From SIG565 sp045651765 (GTDB taxonomy: Bacteria; Bacillota; Clostridia; Oscillospirales; Acutalibacteraceae): a stretch of 64,000 bases of DNA. Every line of letters begins with the position of its first letter. Position 1 is the stretch's first letter. Shown piece after piece: positions 1 through 8,769 of this stretch. The position numbers and the translations under genes were made by a program. Location of the stretch: the NCBI GenBank assembly GCA_045651765.1, contig JAZRSY010000008.1, positions 198,051 through 262,050 on the forward strand. The letters run 5' to 3'. The notes beneath the pieces were generated by a model that saw only the letters and a list, made by a program, of their open reading frames with translations, was not told the origin of the DNA and ran no database searches.

Positions 1-586
1 TGAAGATACCGTTATGGTGGGCGATATTATGCTCAATTTGGCCGACACAGCGGGCATACATAAAACCGACGATGTCGTGGAATCTGTGGGTGTAAAATTG
101 GCCGAAGAAAAAAAGAACACCGCTCAACTTATTTTGGCGGTTTTTGATTTATCTCGCCCGCTAGATGATAACGATTTAGATTTACTTGGCAGCATTAAAG
201 GAAAAAACGCCATTGTTGTTTTAAATAAAACCGATATTTCGGGCAATGTGCCGCAAGGTGTTTTCGATGGCTTTAAAACCGTTTTGGTTTCGGCCAAAAA
301 CGGCTTGGGCGAGCAAGAACTCGTAAACGCCATTGCCGAAATTACAAAGGTTTCAAGCATTAACCCCGATTCCGCCGTGCTTGGCAGCGAACGCCAAAGG
401 GGTTGTGCTTTAAGGGCAAGCAGTGCTATCAGCGCCGCCATAAATGCGCTCGAGAGCGGAACTACCATTGATGCCGTTGGCGTCTGCATAGACGACGCTT
501 TAGCCGCGCTTTATGAACTCACGGGCGAGCGCGCTACCAACACCGTTACTAACGAAATATTCAAACGCTTTTGCGTGGGAAAATAA
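1..586 (+). CDS. mnmE: tRNA modification GTPase MnmE (C-terminal part, cut by window edge)
   Basis: This is the last 194 or so residues of MnmE, the GTPase that works with MnmG to install the cnm5/cmnm5 group on U34 of certain tRNAs. The frame is open from base 2. The G-domain motifs DTAG (about residue 16), NKTD and SAK are visible. The protein ends in C-V-G-K, the conserved C-terminal Cys motif of the family. The 5' part, with the folate-binding domain and Walker A, lies outside the window. mnmG follows 10 bases later, the usual arrangement. Truncation is due only to the window edge. Confidence 0.95.
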   Translation, partial: EDTVMVGDIMLNLADTAGIHKTDDVVESVGVKLAEEKKNTAQLILAVFDLSRPLDDNDLDLLGSIKGKNAIVVLNKTDISGNVPQGVFDGFKTVLVSAKNGLGEQELVNAIAEITKVSSINPDSAVLGSERQRGCALRASSAISAAINALESGTTIDAVGVCIDDALAALYELTGERATNTVTNEIFKRFCVGK

Positions 587-596
587 AGGAGCAAAA

Positions 597-2471
597 ATGA
601 ACTATTTGGCAGAAAGTTACGAAATTGCGGTAATAGGCGCAGGCCACGCAGGAATAGAGGCAGCCTTGGCCGCAGCAAGAATGGGGCACAAAACGGTTAT
701 GTTCACCGTCAGTGCCGACTGGATAGGCAATATGCCCTGCAATCCATCCATCGGTGGCACAGCCAAAGGACACCTTGTGCGCGAGTTAGATGCCCTGGGG
801 GGCGAGATGGGCAAGGCGGCCGACGCCAATATGCTGCAAAGCCGAATGTTAAACCTTGGCAAAGGCCCTGCGGTGCACTCTTTAAGGGCGCAAATTGACA
901 GGCGCGAATACAGCGGATATATGAAACACGCTGTGGAACTTCAGCCTAATTTAGATGTTAAACAGGCCGAGGTTACCGACATTGAAAAAATCGAAAACGG
1001 TTGGTGTGTTACAACCCGCCTTGGCGCACAACACAACTGCCTTGCCGTTATTTTGGCAACGGGCACCTTTTTGGGCGGCAAAATTTTTGTGGGCGAGGTC
1101 AATTTTGAAAGCGGACCCGACGGTCAGTTCCCTGCAAATATGTTGGCTCAGTCGCTTAAAAAATTAAATTTACCGCTCCGCAGGTTTAAAACAGGCACAC
1201 CTGCCAGGGTGGATAGAGCAAGCATTGATTTTTCCAAAATGGAGGTTCAAGAGGGCGACCAACACATTGTTCCCTTTAGTTATTCCACCAAAACACCCAA
1301 GGAAAACACCCAACTGTGCCATATAGCCTACACTAACGGAAAAACCAAAGAGGTTATTTTAAAGAATTTGCATCGTTCGCCCCTGTATGCCGGCGATATT
1401 GAGGGCGTAGGCCCGCGCTATTGCCCCAGCATTGAAGACAAGGTGGTGCGCTTTGCCGACAAACCACGCCACCAACTGTTTGTTGAGCCTTGCGGTGCCA
1501 ACACCGAAGAAATGTATTTACAGGGTATGTCGTCTTCACTGCCCGAAGAGGTTCAAATAGAGTTTTACCACACAATTGAGGGGCTCGAGAATGTTAAAAT
1601 TATTCGCAACGCCTATGCCATAGAGTACGATTGTATAGACCCGTTAGCGCTTGATTATACGCTCGAAATCAAAGAACACCCCGGTCTTTACGGAGCAGGT
1701 CAGTTTAACGGCTCGTCGGGGTATGAGGAAGCCGCCGTTCAGGGCTTTATGGCGGGCGTTAATGCCGCATTAAAGTTAGAGGGCAAGCCGCCCTTTGTGC
1801 TTTCACGCTCCTCGAGTTACATTGGCACACTTGTTGATGACCTTGTAACCAAAGGTTGCTCCGACCCATACCGTATGATGACCTCTCGCAGCGAATATAG
1901 GCTGTTATTAAGGCAAGACAATGCCGATGAACGATTAATGCCCCTTGGCCGAGAGTTAGGGTTTATTGGCGACGATGTTTGGAACGAGTTTTGCCAAAAC
2001 CAAGAGCTTAAAAACCGCGAAATCGAGCGTGTGCGCTCGGTTACCATTGCGCCAAGTGAGCGTTTGGCCGAACTGTTCGAGCAAAAGGGCACCGTGCCAA
2101 TAACCACAGGCTGCAGGTTAGACGAACTTATAAAACGCCCACAGTTAAAATATGCCGATTTAGCCGAGTTTGATAAAGAAAGACCTGTTTTGCCCCAAAG
2201 TGTGTGTGAAAAGGTTGAAACCGAAATTAAATACGAAGGCTATATAACCCGCCAAAAAGCACAGGTCGAAGAAATGCTAAGGTTGGAAAAACAGTTAATT
2301 CCGCAGAAAATAAATTACGACGATGTTTATGGACTTCGGCTAGAGGCTAAAGAAAAACTTAAAAAGGTTTGCCCAAAAAACATTGGTCAAGCATCGCGAA
2401 TTTCGGGTGTGAGCCCTGCCGATGTTTCGGTTTTGGCAATTTATATTGAAAAATTAAGGAGAGAAAATTAA
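597..2471 (+). CDS. mnmG: tRNA uridine-5-carboxymethylaminomethyl modification enzyme MnmG (GidA)
   Basis: This 624-residue FAD protein is the partner of MnmE in wobble uridine modification. The N-terminal dinucleotide fold shows GAGHAG, followed by the family motif CNPSIGGTAKGH. A conserved Cys sits in RYCPSIEDK, and the FAD-contacting block GLYGAGQFNGSSGYEEA is present. The length is normal for the family. The ATG at 597 is preceded by AAAGGAG at a good distance; an upstream in-frame start at 513 lies inside mnmE and is rejected. It is co-transcribed with mnmE and rsmG. Confidence 0.97.
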   Translation: MNYLAESYEIAVIGAGHAGIEAALAAARMGHKTVMFTVSADWIGNMPCNPSIGGTAKGHLVRELDALGGEMGKAADANMLQSRMLNLGKGPAVHSLRAQIDRREYSGYMKHAVELQPNLDVKQAEVTDIEKIENGWCVTTRLGAQHNCLAVILATGTFLGGKIFVGEVNFESGPDGQFPANMLAQSLKKLNLPLRRFKTGTPARVDRASIDFSKMEVQEGDQHIVPFSYSTKTPKENTQLCHIAYTNGKTKEVILKNLHRSPLYAGDIEGVGPRYCPSIEDKVVRFADKPRHQLFVEPCGANTEEMYLQGMSSSLPEEVQIEFYHTIEGLENVKIIRNAYAIEYDCIDPLALDYTLEIKEHPGLYGAGQFNGSSGYEEAAVQGFMAGVNAALKLEGKPPFVLSRSSSYIGTLVDDLVTKGCSDPYRMMTSRSEYRLLLRQDNADERLMPLGRELGFIGDDVWNEFCQNQELKNREIERVRSVTIAPSERLAELFEQKGTVPITTGCRLDELIKRPQLKYADLAEFDKERPVLPQSVCEKVETEIKYEGYITRQKAQVEEMLRLEKQLIPQKINYDDVYGLRLEAKEKLKKVCPKNIGQASRISGVSPADVSVLAIYIEKLRREN

Positions 2472-3185
2472 TTGATAAATTTTCCAATAAATTTGGTCGA
2501 GCCCCATATAAACGAATTTTCAACCCTAAATGAAACACAAAAAGAACAACTTAATTTATATGGTAATTTGCTAATAGAGTGGAACCAAAAAATAAACCTA
2601 ACCGCCATAACCGAGCCCGAAGACGTTGTTATTAAACACTTTTTGGATTGCCTTTTGTTTTTTAAAGATGTTAAAGTGCCAAAAAACGCCAAGGTTATTG
2701 ATGTTGGAACAGGCGCCGGCTTTCCGGGGGTGGTGCTTAAAATTGCCCGCCCCGATATTCAGTTAACTCTGCTTGACAGCCTTAATAAACGCATTGTGTT
2801 TTTAAACGAGTTGTTAAACGCCCTAAACTTGACCGCCACCACGGTGCATTCCCGTGCCGAAGAAGGCGGACAAAAGAGTGATTTCCGTGAGCAGTTCGAT
2901 ATTGCCTGTGCCCGCGCCGTAGCACCCTTAAATGTGCTTAGTGAATATTGCGTACCGTTTGTAAAAACGGGGGGCAGTTTTGTTGCACTAAAGGGCCCTT
3001 CGGGCAAAGATGAACTCGAAGGCGCCAAAAACGCATTAAAACTTTTGGGCTGCCAAAACGGCAACGTATATTACGAAAAATTACCCTCAGGCGAAGAAAG
3101 AACAATAATTACCGCCAAAAAAATATCGCAAACCCCGCCAAAATATCCAAGAATATCTGCAAAGATTTCAAAACAGCCGCTTTAA
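2472..3185 (+). CDS. rsmG: 16S rRNA (guanine527-N7)-methyltransferase RsmG (GidB)
   Basis: This is a 237-residue SAM-dependent methyltransferase for G527 of 16S rRNA. Motif I is the VIDVGTGAGFPG stretch, followed by an acidic residue at the end of the next strand (LTLLDSLNKR). The gene begins with TTG immediately after the mnmG stop, with AAGGAG just upstream, so the two are translationally close-coupled. The stop codon overlaps the intrinsic terminator that closes the mnmE-mnmG-rsmG unit. Family recognition is secure; the TTG start is inferred from spacing. Confidence 0.95.
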   Translation: MINFPINLVEPHINEFSTLNETQKEQLNLYGNLLIEWNQKINLTAITEPEDVVIKHFLDCLLFFKDVKVPKNAKVIDVGTGAGFPGVVLKIARPDIQLTLLDSLNKRIVFLNELLNALNLTATTVHSRAEEGGQKSDFREQFDIACARAVAPLNVLSEYCVPFVKTGGSFVALKGPSGKDELEGAKNALKLLGCQNGNVYYEKLPSGEERTIITAKKISQTPPKYPRISAKISKQPL

Positions 3186-3199
3186 TGCGGCTGTTTTTG
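3172..3199 (+). terminator. Intrinsic terminator after rsmG
   Basis: A perfect 9-bp stem (AACAGCCGC / GCGGCTGTT) with a TTTAAT loop is followed by a short T run. It overlaps the last codons of rsmG and separates that operon from the parB-like gene. Confidence 0.85.
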
Positions 3200-3233
3200 T
3201 TGTAACGGCACATTTTTTAGCGAACGGTTTTTG

Positions 3234-3263
3234 TTGCAAAATTCAAAAAGACAAGGTTATAAT
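3234..3263 (+). promoter_or_regulatory. Promoter of the ParB/Noc-like gene
   Basis: There is a TTGCAA -35-like box (3234-3239), an 18-base spacer and a perfect TATAAT -10 (3258-3263). The -10 overlaps the ATG at 3262, which therefore cannot be the translation start. Confidence 0.65.
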
Positions 3264-3285
3264 GAAGCCACAGGGGGAAAACCTT

Positions 3286-4122
3286 ATGAATTTTTTAAAC
3301 CAAAGCAAAAAATTAGCATATATAAAGGTAGAAGATATTGCCCCCGCTGCTGAACAACCTCGCAAATTTTTTGACGAGTACGAACTCGAAAAACTAAAAG
3401 AAAGCATTAAGCAGTGCGGCGTTATACAACCGCTTTCGGTAAAGGTAACGCAAGGGGGTTACAGGTTAATAGCGGGCGAACGCAGGCTCAGAGCCGCTAA
3501 AATGGCGGGGCTTAAAAAGGTTCCCTGCATTGTGTTCACCGTTGCCGACGAAACCGCCGCCGTTATTGGAATTGTGGAAAATCTGCAACGCTCCGATTTA
3601 ACACTGTTTGAACAAGCCGAGGGCATTCAAAAAATTATAACACAATACGGCATTACCCACCTGGACGCCGCCGAACGCCTTGGCATAGCGCAATCAACCC
3701 TTTCAAACAAACTGCGAATTTTAAAACTAAACCCCGCCCAGCGAGAACGCATTGTGGCAGCAAACCTTACCGAACGCCATGCGCGCGCATTAATAAGGTT
3801 GCCCGAAGAAATAAGAGACAGTGTTTTAAACCAAATTATTGCCGAGGAAATGTCGGTGCAAAAAAGCGAAGAATTAATCGAAGATATTTTAAACCCACAC
3901 GCCTTTTCGGACAAGCCGCACCGCCCCACACGCAAAAGTTGCATTGGCGATATAAGAATTTTTGCCAACAGCCTTAACAGACTGGTTGCCACCCTTGCAA
4001 ATGTTGGGTTAGAGGCCAAGCAACAAAAACGAGAGGGCAAGGATTATATTGAGTACAGAATTCGAATTAAAAAACAGGTTTTAGTAGAGGAAGAAGAATC
4101 GCCTCAACTTAAAATTTGCTAA
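3286..4122 (+). CDS. ParB/Noc-family partition or nucleoid-occlusion protein
   Basis: This 278-residue protein has a ParB N-terminal nuclease-like/CTP-binding domain (EQPRKFFDEYELEKL, GERRLRAAK, then VENLQRSDLTLFEQAEG) and a helix-turn-helix around DAAERLGIAQSTLSNKLRIL. The C-terminal third is short and lysine-rich and may dimerise. The place directly after rsmG is typical of Noc in Firmicutes, but no parA/soj is adjacent, so ParB versus Noc cannot be decided here. I place the start at 3286 because AGGGGG precedes it and the upstream ATG (3262) lies inside the promoter. Confidence 0.85.
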   Translation: MNFLNQSKKLAYIKVEDIAPAAEQPRKFFDEYELEKLKESIKQCGVIQPLSVKVTQGGYRLIAGERRLRAAKMAGLKKVPCIVFTVADETAAVIGIVENLQRSDLTLFEQAEGIQKIITQYGITHLDAAERLGIAQSTLSNKLRILKLNPAQRERIVAANLTERHARALIRLPEEIRDSVLNQIIAEEMSVQKSEELIEDILNPHAFSDKPHRPTRKSCIGDIRIFANSLNRLVATLANVGLEAKQQKREGKDYIEYRIRIKKQVLVEEEESPQLKIC

Positions 4123-4156
4123 AAATGCCCATATTCATCCCCATATCCCTATAAAG

Positions 4157-4189
4157 CCGAAGGCCGCAGGAATTTCCTGCGGCCTTCGG
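4157..4189. terminator. Bidirectional terminator between parB-like gene and tcdA
   Basis: A perfect 16-bp inverted repeat (CCGAAGGCCGCAGGAA, single T, then its complement) is T-rich on the right side and A-containing on the left. It sits between two convergent genes. Confidence 0.8.
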
Positions 4190-4194
4190 TGATT

Positions 4195-4902
4195 TTATTT
4201 TATTAAATCGTTCACAATGTATGAAGCGGCAATAACCCCTGCCGTAATGGGCACAAAGGGTGCGCTTGCGGGGGCAACACGGCCGTTTTCTTTAATTTCG
4301 GCCAGGTGGTTGGGTGTTTTAGGAATTTCGTCCGACCACACAACATTCAACCTTTTTATTCCCCGTTTTTTAAGTTCTGTGCGCATAACGCGGCAAAGTG
4401 GGCAAACCTTGGTTTTGTAAATGTCGCTAACCGTCAGTTTTTCGGGCTGCAACTTGTTGCCCGTGCCCATAACGCTAATAATGGGAATGTTTTTTTCCTT
4501 AGCAATAAGCACAAGTTCTATTTTAGCGGTAACGGTGTCAATGGCGTCAACAATATAGTCATAGCCGCTAAAATCAATTTGATGCTTGTTTTCGGGCAAA
4601 AAGAATATTGCTTTTTTACCAATGTTAACATCGGGGTTAATGCTTTTGGCACGCTGTGCAGCAGCGGCAACCTTTCTTTGCCCAATGTTTTCGGTTGTGG
4701 TTATTAGTTGGCGGTTTAGGTTGGTTTCGTTAATAACATCGGGGTCAAAAACATCAATATTCCCAACCCCTGCACGCACCAAAGCCTCTAAAACGGCGCT
4801 ACCGACGCCACCCACACCAAAAAGTGCTATTTTAGCGTTTTTCAACTTTAAAAGTGAATCTTCACCAATGAGCGAAGCCGTTCGGATAAACTTTTTATCC
4901 AT
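4195..4902 (-). CDS. tcdA: tRNA threonylcarbamoyladenosine dehydratase TcdA (ThiF/HesA family)
   Basis: This 235-residue E1-like ATP-dependent enzyme matches TcdA/CsdL, which cyclises t6A37 to ct6A in tRNA. The nucleotide-binding glycine motif GVGGVGSAV is near residue 30. It is followed by NLNRQL and DAIDTVTAK, both typical of the family. A Cys pair (KVCPLC, about residue 167) is present. It is the last gene of a leftward operon, starting two bases after the pyridoxamine kinase stop. A MoeB/ThiF role is less likely because no molybdopterin or thiamine genes are nearby. Confidence 0.88.
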   Translation of the reverse strand: MDKKFIRTASLIGEDSLLKLKNAKIALFGVGGVGSAVLEALVRAGVGNIDVFDPDVINETNLNRQLITTTENIGQRKVAAAAQRAKSINPDVNIGKKAIFFLPENKHQIDFSGYDYIVDAIDTVTAKIELVLIAKEKNIPIISVMGTGNKLQPEKLTVSDIYKTKVCPLCRVMRTELKKRGIKRLNVVWSDEIPKTPNHLAEIKENGRVAPASAPFVPITAGVIAASYIVNDLIK

Positions 4903-4904
4903 AC

Positions 4905-5744
4905 CTAAATCTCCAAATATTTTAATAATGTTGGAATTTGCTTTTCAAAACAAACACCATATTCACGTCTGTCTTCATCCTCTACGGTGGTGTTAATGCA
5001 GTCACAGGTAAAGTTAACGGCAACCTCTACTGCAGCGTTTAACGATTTCCCGTTTAAAAATGCTGCCGTAAAGCAAGAGGCAAAAACATCGCCTGTGCCG
5101 TGGAAAAATCGGTTTATTTTTTTATTAAAAATGTAATTAATTTTTTCGCCGTCGTAACAAGCGGCGCCAAGAGTGTCATTATCAAAATAAACACCGGTTA
5201 AAACCACCTTGGCGTTACATTTTTCATAAAGCGAATAAATAATATCTTCAATATATTCTTTGGTGTAGGGCCCTTGGCAAAATTCTTTGCCCAAAAGCAA
5301 ACAAGCCTCGGTAATGTTTGGTAAAATAATATCGGCCGCACAGCACACTTTTAACATTGCAAAGGGGAATGTGCCGCTAAAACCGGCATATAAATTGCCG
5401 TTGTCGGCCATGGCGGGGTCGCAAATAATCACGGTTTTTTCACTTTTAAGCATATTAATAGCCTCTACAACCAGGTCGGCCTGTTGCTCCGAGCCCAAAT
5501 ATCCGGTGTAAAAGGCATCAAACAAAAAACCGTTTTGCTTCCAATGTTTTGCAATGGGCAAAATTTGGTCGGTTAAATCGCAAAAGGTATAATCTTTAAA
5601 ACCGCCCGTGTGGGTCGAAAGCACAGCCGTCGGAATAACGGCGGTTTCAAGCCCCGCTGCCGAGCATATGGGCAACGCCACGGTTAGTGAGCATTTTCCC
5701 AAGCCCGAAATATCGTGTATGGCGGCAATTCTTTTTTGTTTCAT
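4905..5744 (-). CDS. Pyridoxamine/pyridoxal kinase (PdxY/PdxK-like)
   Basis: This 279-residue ribokinase-fold enzyme is expected to phosphorylate B6 vitamers in the cytoplasm. The N-terminus has the family's ISGLGKCSLT stretch. The anion-hole/catalytic motif GTGDVFAS (about residue 219) contains the catalytic Asp. The ATG overlaps the nth stop by four bases (ATGA), which implies translational coupling. The upstream membrane protein in the same operon resembles a PTS EIIC, so a link between vitamin uptake and kinase is possible but unproven. Confidence 0.88.
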   Translation of the reverse strand: MKQKRIAAIHDISGLGKCSLTVALPICSAAGLETAVIPTAVLSTHTGGFKDYTFCDLTDQILPIAKHWKQNGFLFDAFYTGYLGSEQQADLVVEAINMLKSEKTVIICDPAMADNGNLYAGFSGTFPFAMLKVCCAADIILPNITEACLLLGKEFCQGPYTKEYIEDIIYSLYEKCNAKVVLTGVYFDNDTLGAACYDGEKINYIFNKKINRFFHGTGDVFASCFTAAFLNGKSLNAAVEVAVNFTCDCINTTVEDEDRREYGVCFEKQIPTLLKYLEI

Positions 5745-6376
5745 TTTTTAACACCTTTCTTTAAGCAAATGCTACTGAGCACACAGTTTTCACATTCAGG
5801 TGCCCTTGCGGTGCAGGTTTCGCGGCCGTGCAAAACAATGCGGTGGCAAAAATCGCTGGATTCATTTTTTGGCAAAAGTTTAATTAAATCTTTTTCTACA
5901 ATTAACGGGTTTTTAGAGTTGGTTAACCCTAAACGGCCGGTTATTCTTATAAAATGTGTGTCGGTTACCACGGCGGGTTTGCCGTAAATATCGCCGCAAA
6001 TCAGGTTGGCCGTTTTGCGCCCAACGCCCGAAAGGGTTGTTAATTCCTCTAAAGTGCTTGGCACAGCGCCTGAAAATTTATTGGTAATGTCTTGCCCAAT
6101 GCTTATAATGTCTTTGGCCTTGGTTTTGTAAAGGCCGCAACTTTTTATAATGTTTTCAACATCGGCTAAATTTGCGTTGCCGAGTTTTTCGGCCGTGGGG
6201 TATTTTTTAAAAAGGGCCGGCGTAACCATATTGACACGGGCATCGGTGCATTGTGCCGAAAGCCTTGTGGCAATAAGCAACTGAAAGGGCGTTTCATAAT
6301 TTAGCGAACACTTAGCATCGGGATATTTTTGTTTAAGCAGTTCGACAGCCGCAAGGGCGCGTTCTTTTTTTAACAT
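5741..6376 (-). CDS. nth: Endonuclease III (DNA glycosylase/AP lyase)
   Basis: This 211-residue base-excision-repair enzyme acts on oxidised pyrimidines. The helix-hairpin-helix LSGVGRKTANLI contains the catalytic Lys, and VTDTHFIRI contains the catalytic Asp. The C-terminus has the [4Fe-4S] ligand pattern C-x6-C-x2-C-x5-C. Length is standard. It starts one base after the upstream EIIC stop codon, so it depends on the operon promoter upstream of that gene. Confidence 0.96.
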   Translation of the reverse strand: MLKKERALAAVELLKQKYPDAKCSLNYETPFQLLIATRLSAQCTDARVNMVTPALFKKYPTAEKLGNANLADVENIIKSCGLYKTKAKDIISIGQDITNKFSGAVPSTLEELTTLSGVGRKTANLICGDIYGKPAVVTDTHFIRITGRLGLTNSKNPLIVEKDLIKLLPKNESSDFCHRIVLHGRETCTARAPECENCVLSSICLKKGVKK

Positions 6377-6377
6377 T

Positions 6378-7418
6378 TTAGGCGTCCAACCTTAAATCGT
6401 TCTTTTTAATAAGGTTAAGTTTGCGCATGGCCTCGGCAATACCAAGGCAAATTATAGCGGGTAAAACAAATTGCATTACAATAATTTCTAACAGAGCCAC
6501 CACAGGTGTAAAGCCTGCCTGAACCATTGTGTTGTAGGACATAAACTGCCCAACCAAACCTGCCGAGCCCATACCCGAGCCCACAGGGTTGCTAACCATT
6601 TTTAAAACGGCCGAAGAAACAGGGCCCAAAATGGCGCTGGCTATAATAGAAGGCAGCCAAATAAGCGGGTTGCGAATAATGTTTGGCATTTGGAGCATTG
6701 ATGTACCAACACCTTGCGCAATAAGACCGCCAACCCTGTTTTCGCGGTAACTAATAACGGCAAAGCCGACCATGTTGCAGCAGCAACCAATTGTGGCAGC
6801 GCCTGCCGCAAGGCCCGAAAGCCCCATTGCTACACCAATAGCGGCCGAAGAAATCGGCAGGGTTAACAAAATACCCATAACAACACTAACAATAATGCCG
6901 CCAATAATCGGGCTTTGTTCTACATTAATATTAACCAACATTCCAACCCATTTCATAAAACCGGCAATGTAAGGGCCAACAAGCAGACCAACGGTCGAAC
7001 CGCCCAAAACGCAGCAAAGAGGGGTTAAAATAATATCTAATTTAGTCTTGCCCGACACCAAATAGCCAATTTCAATGGCAACATAGGCGGCAACAAATGC
7101 GCCCAAAGGTTCACCGGGGGTGCCAATTTTAATGGCCTCTAAACTAACGTTGGGGAATGCGCCAATTGTTCCTGCAACGGCGGCACAAACGGTGGTTAAG
7201 GGCGAAGCCTTTAATTTAGCGGCAACACCAACACCAATGCCGGCACCCGTAACGGTTTTGGCCAACATACCAATTGCGTTTAGGTGGGTGGCAACAACAT
7301 TGTCGCCCAAAAGCGAGGCAATTTGGCAAATAATGGTGCCAATAATAAGGGTGGCAAACAGTCCCGATGCCATTCCGCTAAGTCCATCAATAAATACTCG
7401 GTTTAGGTACTTTTTCAT
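6378..7418 (-). CDS. PTS EIIC-like membrane transporter (PTS_EIIC_2 type)
   Basis: This 346-residue, very hydrophobic protein has around nine to ten membrane segments and glycine-rich loops such as GLSGMASGLFATL and GAGIGVGVAAKLKAS, which recall the stand-alone EIIC family (Pfam PTS_EIIC_2). No EIIA, EIIB or HPr is encoded nearby, so phosphotransfer-coupled transport cannot be assumed. It is the first gene of the EIIC-nth-pdx kinase-tcdA operon. Start: ATG with GGAGG upstream. The substrate is unknown; the kinase downstream makes a vitamin B6-related compound one guess. Confidence 0.75.
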   Translation of the reverse strand: MKKYLNRVFIDGLSGMASGLFATLIIGTIICQIASLLGDNVVATHLNAIGMLAKTVTGAGIGVGVAAKLKASPLTTVCAAVAGTIGAFPNVSLEAIKIGTPGEPLGAFVAAYVAIEIGYLVSGKTKLDIILTPLCCVLGGSTVGLLVGPYIAGFMKWVGMLVNINVEQSPIIGGIIVSVVMGILLTLPISSAAIGVAMGLSGLAAGAATIGCCCNMVGFAVISYRENRVGGLIAQGVGTSMLQMPNIIRNPLIWLPSIIASAILGPVSSAVLKMVSNPVGSGMGSAGLVGQFMSYNTMVQAGFTPVVALLEIIVMQFVLPAIICLGIAEAMRKLNLIKKNDLRLDA

Positions 7419-7453
7419 ATTTTTACCTCCATAAATAAATTTTAATTGAATTA

Positions 7454-7482
7454 AGTATACTACCTCATAAAAGTTTAGTCAA
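7454..7482 (-). promoter_or_regulatory. Promoter of the EIIC-nth-pdxK-tcdA operon
   Basis: Read on the minus strand: TTGACT (7477-7482), 17-base spacer, TATACT (7454-7459). It is divergent from the promoter of the phosphatase gene. Confidence 0.8.
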
Positions 7483-7505
7483 TAAAAAACGAAAAAATGG
7501 TACCC

Positions 7506-7534
7506 TTGAAAAAAATGCAACAATGGTATATAAT
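7506..7534 (+). promoter_or_regulatory. Promoter of phosphatase-ruvX operon
   Basis: TTGAAA (7506-7511), 17-base spacer, TATAAT (7529-7534). It places transcription start near 7541 and rules out a translation start at 7523. Confidence 0.85.
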
Positions 7535-7549
7535 TTTTTTGGTGATAAA

Positions 7550-8203
7550 ATGGAAACAACTCTTTATATAGTAAGGCATTGCGAAGCCCAAGGCAATTTG
7601 AAAAGGATATTCCAAGGCTTAACCGATTTGGATATTACCGAAGCCGGTCAAAAACAGTTGGAAAAACTAAGCCAAAGGTTTAGCGGCATTAAAATTGATG
7701 CCGTTTATTCAAGTCCGCTTTTAAGGGCTAAAAAAACCGCCCTTGCCATTGCAGAGCCAAAAGGGCTTAAAGTAACCGAAGACCAAGGGCTAATTGAGCT
7801 TAACGGCGGCGTTATAGAGGGTATGAGTTTTGCCGATATTTTTACAAACTACCCCAAAATTGAGGATGATTGGCTTAATAACCCACAAAACTTTTGCGCC
7901 CCAAACGGTGAGAGTATGCGCCAGGTTTACGAGCGAATTTGGCTTACCGTGCTAAAAATTGCCCAACAAAACAAGGGCAAAACTGTGGCGGTGGCCACCC
8001 ACGGCGGCGCCATACGCAACCTTATTTGCCGCATAACCAAAGGCAGTATTGAAAAATTAAACGATGTTGGCTGGAGTGAAAACACAGCCGTTTCTAAACT
8101 GGTGTTTGACAACGATTTTAATGTAAAGGCCGAGTTTATAAACGACATTTCGCACCTGCCAAGCGGTTTTATTTCGGTAGCCGCCATGATGGAGGTGGAA
8201 TAA
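7550..8203 (+). CDS. Histidine phosphatase superfamily protein (phosphoglycerate mutase-like)
   Basis: This 217-residue cytoplasmic phosphatase or mutase of the His-phosphatase clan has the active-site block YIVRHCEAQGN near residue 6 and a second catalytic His in ATHGGAIRNL around residue 150. Cys replaces the usual Gly after RH, a common variation. It is more likely a broad phosphatase (CobC/GpmB/PhoE-like) than a glycolytic mutase, given its length. The start is ATG 7550, since the in-frame codon at 7523 lies upstream of the -10 box. ruvX follows after two bases. Confidence 0.88.
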   Translation: METTLYIVRHCEAQGNLKRIFQGLTDLDITEAGQKQLEKLSQRFSGIKIDAVYSSPLLRAKKTALAIAEPKGLKVTEDQGLIELNGGVIEGMSFADIFTNYPKIEDDWLNNPQNFCAPNGESMRQVYERIWLTVLKIAQQNKGKTVAVATHGGAIRNLICRITKGSIEKLNDVGWSENTAVSKLVFDNDFNVKAEFINDISHLPSGFISVAAMMEVE

Positions 8204-8205
8204 CC

Positions 8206-8628
8206 ATGGTAATAATGGCTGTGGATTTAGGCGATGCCAGAACGGGTGTTGCCGTAAGCGATTCGGGCGAAACCTTTGCCTTTCCGAAAGGTGTTATTTA
8301 TGAGCGCAAAAAAGAAAGGCTAATTGAAAAATTGGCTAATGCCGCCAAAGAAAATTCGGCAGAACTTATTGTGGTGGGTCTGCCCAAGAATATGGACGGC
8401 TCAGAAGGTTTCAGAGCTAAAGAATGCACCCAAACGGCAGATTTATTAGCCGCCGCCACTAATCTTCCGGTAAAAATGTGGGACGAACGTTGCACAACTG
8501 TGCTGGCACACAATACATTAAATTATACCAATACACGCGGTCAAAAGCGCAAACAAACGGTGGATGCCGTTGCCGCCACCCTTATTTTAGAAAGTTTTTT
8601 AGCAGCCAGAAAAAATAATAAAGATTAA
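8206..8628 (+). CDS. ruvX: Putative pre-16S rRNA nuclease / Holliday junction resolvase-like YqgF
   Basis: This 140-residue RNase H-fold protein has an N-terminal acidic strand, MAVDLGDARTGVAVSD, then VVGLPKNMDGS, WDERCTT and a C-terminal catalytic Asp in VDAVAA. These are the ordered YqgF motifs. The family has been assigned to maturation of 16S rRNA and to Holliday-junction resolution. An alternative ATG lies three codons downstream at 8215. A G-rich terminator follows directly. Confidence 0.92.
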   Translation: MVIMAVDLGDARTGVAVSDSGETFAFPKGVIYERKKERLIEKLANAAKENSAELIVVGLPKNMDGSEGFRAKECTQTADLLAAATNLPVKMWDERCTTVLAHNTLNYTNTRGQKRKQTVDAVAATLILESFLAARKNNKD

Positions 8629-8629
8629 A

Positions 8630-8655
8630 AAAAGGGGGGTACACCCCCTTTTATT
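8630..8655 (+). terminator. Intrinsic terminator after ruvX
   Basis: AAAGGGGG / CCCCCTTT stem around a GTACA loop, followed by a T-rich tail. Confidence 0.8.
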
Positions 8656-8689
8656 ATATATATAATGTATAGAGCGACCTTGTTTTGTT

Positions 8690-8709
8690 CACTTTAACAA
8701 ATTAAAGTG
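8690..8709. promoter_or_regulatory. 8-bp inverted repeat, candidate operator
   Basis: CACTTTAA and TTAAAGTG are separated by CAAA about 60 bases upstream of the ABC-transporter -35 box. It is perfect and compact, so it could be a repressor or activator site. No regulator can be named. Confidence 0.35.
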
Positions 8710-8769
8710 CTAAATTACCCCTGTCAAGTATACAAATTGCACAAACTTTAAAAAAATGCAAAAAAACAC

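Noticed and set aside
3262..3285. Upstream ATG of the ParB/Noc-like gene
   Set aside because: It falls within the TATAAT box; the next ATG has a proper ribosome site.
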